Under the pieces are notes generated by a model. That model searched no databases, was not told the origin of the DNA, and was given only the letters and a program-made list of their open reading frames with translations. The position numbers were made by a program, and so were the translations under genes. From an uncultured Clostridia bacterium (GTDB lineage: Bacteria; Bacillota; Clostridia; Oscillospirales; CAG-272), in NCBI GenBank assembly GCA_947652805.1, contig CANTEM010000045.1, forward strand, positions 1-8,063: 8,063 nt of DNA. The letters are read 5' to 3'. Numbering within the stretch: the stretch's first letter is position 1; every line of letters begins with the position of its first letter. This document shows, one piece after another, positions 6,861 to 8,063 of the stretch.

Positions 6861-6863
6861 ACC

Positions 6864-6892
6864 TTGACAAAAACGCAGGGGTGTGATATGCT
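6864..6892 (+). promoter_or_regulatory. extended -10 sigma-A-type promoter for the leucine-rich-repeat gene
   Basis: TTGACA at 6864-6869 and TATGCT at 6887-6892 are 17 nt apart. A TG dinucleotide at 6884-6885, one base before the -10, makes an extended -10 element. Initiation is expected near 6899, giving a leader of about 150 nt. The AT-rich box at 6849-6860 is placed immediately upstream, where an UP element or operator would act. Confidence 0.75.
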
Positions 6893-6898
6893 AAATGT

Positions 6899-7048
6899 GA
6901 AAAAGGTAGATAGTGGAGCGGTGTCCCCTTCCGACAACACTGCTTTCCTATGTTCGGTTGCGGCGCTTCGTGATGCCGCAGTATGTTTCCGACAGTGGGC
7001 ATCTGCCGTAATTTGTGATACTTTTACAGTCAGAAAGGATTCAGAAAG
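6899..7048 (+). promoter_or_regulatory. long 5' leader with two predicted hairpins
   Basis: The region between the expected transcription start and the next gene is unusually long and can fold. A 7-bp stem with one G-U pair joins 6918-6924 to 6937-6943. A perfect 6-bp stem TGCGGC/GCCGCA joins 6959-6964 to 6975-6980 and can be extended outward by TCGG/CCGA (6954-6957 with 6989-6992). The octamer TTCCGACA occurs twice, at 6929-6936 and 6987-6994. I do not recognise a known riboswitch class. The ribosome site AAAGGA (7034-7039) lies outside these stems. No energy calculation was possible, so structure is tentative. Confidence 0.35.
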
Positions 7049-8063
7049 ATGAAAAAACTGATTGCATGCTTGTTGGCAATGTCTATGCTGCTGGGCGGTA
7101 TGCTGCTGGCAATTGGTGCTGCTTCCGAAAATGAACCGGAACGTCTCCCTGTGTCGCACGGTCCTGTTACCAAAGAAGATCTGGATAAGGGACTGGTTGC
7201 TGAATTCAGAAACCGGGGTAAGTCCAAGCAGATTGGTGACAACCTGTATTGCCAGGTTTATTTTTACACAATGGAAAAAAGAGGCACCGAGTACTATGAA
7301 GCTGTCATTACAGGCAGCGGTGAAATGTACGATTACGAAGCAGGTCGCCTTATGATCAGCTCAGATACTAAGAAAATTACCAGACTCTATATTGCAGACG
7401 GAGTTACCAATATCGGTAATTACGCTGCGAACGGTCTGGACGCACTGGAATATGTGTACATACCTGACAGTGTAAAAACAATCGGTGACAACGCGTTTTA
7501 TGGTACAAAACTGAAAAATGTTCAGCTGCCGAATGGTATTACATCTATTGGAGAGTACGCGTTCGCATATTGCGCTTCTTTGACAGATGTTACACTTCCT
7601 GACGCATTGACATCTATCGGCGCGTATGCATTCTTCCGTTGTCCTGCACTTGCTACAGTGAATATGAACGATAAAGTTGAAACCATCGGCGAAAGAGCAT
7701 TTGCATATGATCCGGCGCTGACTGCCCTTGCAATTCCGGATTCTGTAACGGAAATGGGCGATTATGTGTTCCTCAGCTCCGGTGTGAAGAATCTGCGGGT
7801 TCCTGCAAAAATCAACTATGTTTCTGAAAACACCTTCAGCGGCAACCGCGCAATGGAATCTATTGAACTCCATGACGGTATTACGGAAATCAGAGATACT
7901 GCATTCTTTATGTGTACATCTCTCAAATCTGTAAATGTTCCCGATTCTGTAACTTCCATCGGCAAATCTGCATTCGGAAGCTGTGAATCTTTGACAAGTA
8001 TCCGTCTGCCTGCTACTATGGAGAGTATTGGAGATAACGTATTCTATGGCTGTAAGTCTCTTG
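7049..8063 (+). CDS. secreted BspA-like leucine-rich-repeat protein (partial, runs off the window)
   Basis: The frame is open from ATG 7049 to the window end (338 codons). A signal peptide is clear: KK, a hydrophobic core to about residue 23, then a likely cleavage near IGAA-S. An early LIAC lies before rather than after the hydrophobic core, so it is not a convincing lipobox. After a unique region (about 27-87) comes ITGSGEMYDY (87-96), the usual lead-in to these repeats. Then follow 22-23-residue repeats beginning near residues 115, 138, 160, 183, 206, 229, 251, 274, 297 and 320, with a consensus like LPDSVTSIGxxAFxxCxSL. This is the LRR_5/BspA type (Treponema pallidum-like LRR) found in surface proteins of host-associated bacteria, usually involved in adhesion or substrate binding; the ligand here is unknown. 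AAAGGA at 7034-7039 lies 9 nt before the start. Composition is lower in GC than the rnf genes. The C-terminus and any cell-wall anchor are not visible. Confidence 0.92.
   Translation, partial: MKKLIACLLAMSMLLGGMLLAIGAASENEPERLPVSHGPVTKEDLDKGLVAEFRNRGKSKQIGDNLYCQVYFYTMEKRGTEYYEAVITGSGEMYDYEAGRLMISSDTKKITRLYIADGVTNIGNYAANGLDALEYVYIPDSVKTIGDNAFYGTKLKNVQLPNGITSIGEYAFAYCASLTDVTLPDALTSIGAYAFFRCPALATVNMNDKVETIGERAFAYDPALTALAIPDSVTEMGDYVFLSSGVKNLRVPAKINYVSENTFSGNRAMESIELHDGITEIRDTAFFMCTSLKSVNVPDSVTSIGKSAFGSCESLTSIRLPATMESIGDNVFYGCKSL

Noticed and set aside
6888..7052. A 54-codon forward frame in the leader that begins at ATG 6888 and ends overlapping the start of the leucine-rich-repeat gene (ATGA), with AGGGG 6 nt upstream.
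   Set aside because: Its start codon lies inside the -10 hexamer (6887-6892), so the promoter would not transcribe it. The predicted peptide matches no family I know. The overlap is probably coincidence, though a transcript reading through from the rnf operon could in principle carry it.
7361..7873. Reverse-strand frame of 170 codons opposite the leucine-rich-repeat gene.
   Set aside because: Its apparent repetitiveness (recurring RADRC/RNC/IQF-like segments) is the shadow of the 23-residue repeats on the + strand.

Overview
The window is dominated by one complete, tightly packed operon for an Rnf complex, the membrane-bound ferredoxin:NAD+ oxidoreductase that couples electron transfer to Na+ or H+ export. 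The gene order is rnfC-D-G-E-A-B, all on the + strand. The order, the long cysteine-rich RnfB, the Shine-Dalgarno sites of Gram-positive type (AGGAGG, AAGGAG) and the downstream BspA-type leucine-rich-repeat gene all suggest an anaerobic Firmicute of the class Clostridia, possibly a gut-associated Oscillospiraceae/Lachnospiraceae-like lineage. This taxonomic guess is inference; nothing in the window fixes genus or species.

Layout: positions 1-103 may hold the last codons of an unidentified upstream gene. A consensus sigma-A promoter (TTGACA, 17-nt spacer, TATAAT, 63-91) sits inside that stretch and should drive the operon. rnfC (157-1461), rnfD (1492-2478), rnfG (2475-3719), rnfE (3739-4467), rnfA (4464-5060) and rnfB (5082-5909) follow with gaps of at most 30 nt and two 4-nt ATGA overlaps (D/G and E/A). 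Two more genes continue the same run with gaps of 2 and 4 nt: a small membrane-anchored NusG domain II protein (5912-6277) and a Gx transporter family membrane protein (6282-6782).

Positions 6783-7048 are non-coding as far as I can support. They hold a perfect 13-bp AT-rich inverted repeat made of two near-palindromic boxes, a good extended -10 promoter, and a roughly 150-nt leader that can fold. The leader precedes a secreted BspA-like leucine-rich-repeat protein (7049 to beyond the end), which is visibly less GC-rich than the rnf genes.

Together the Rnf genes form one machine. RnfC meets NAD(H) on the cytoplasmic side and RnfB takes electrons from ferredoxin. RnfA and RnfE form the membrane core with a shared iron-sulfur site, and RnfD and RnfG carry covalent FMN. 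The two trailing genes are presumably functionally linked to Rnf by co-transcription, but their exact roles are not established by the sequence. The most unusual element is RnfG: about twice the usual length, it appears to contain two FMN-binding domains, with the flavin-attachment motif degenerate in the first and intact in the second. I saw no mobile element, CRISPR array, tRNA or rRNA.
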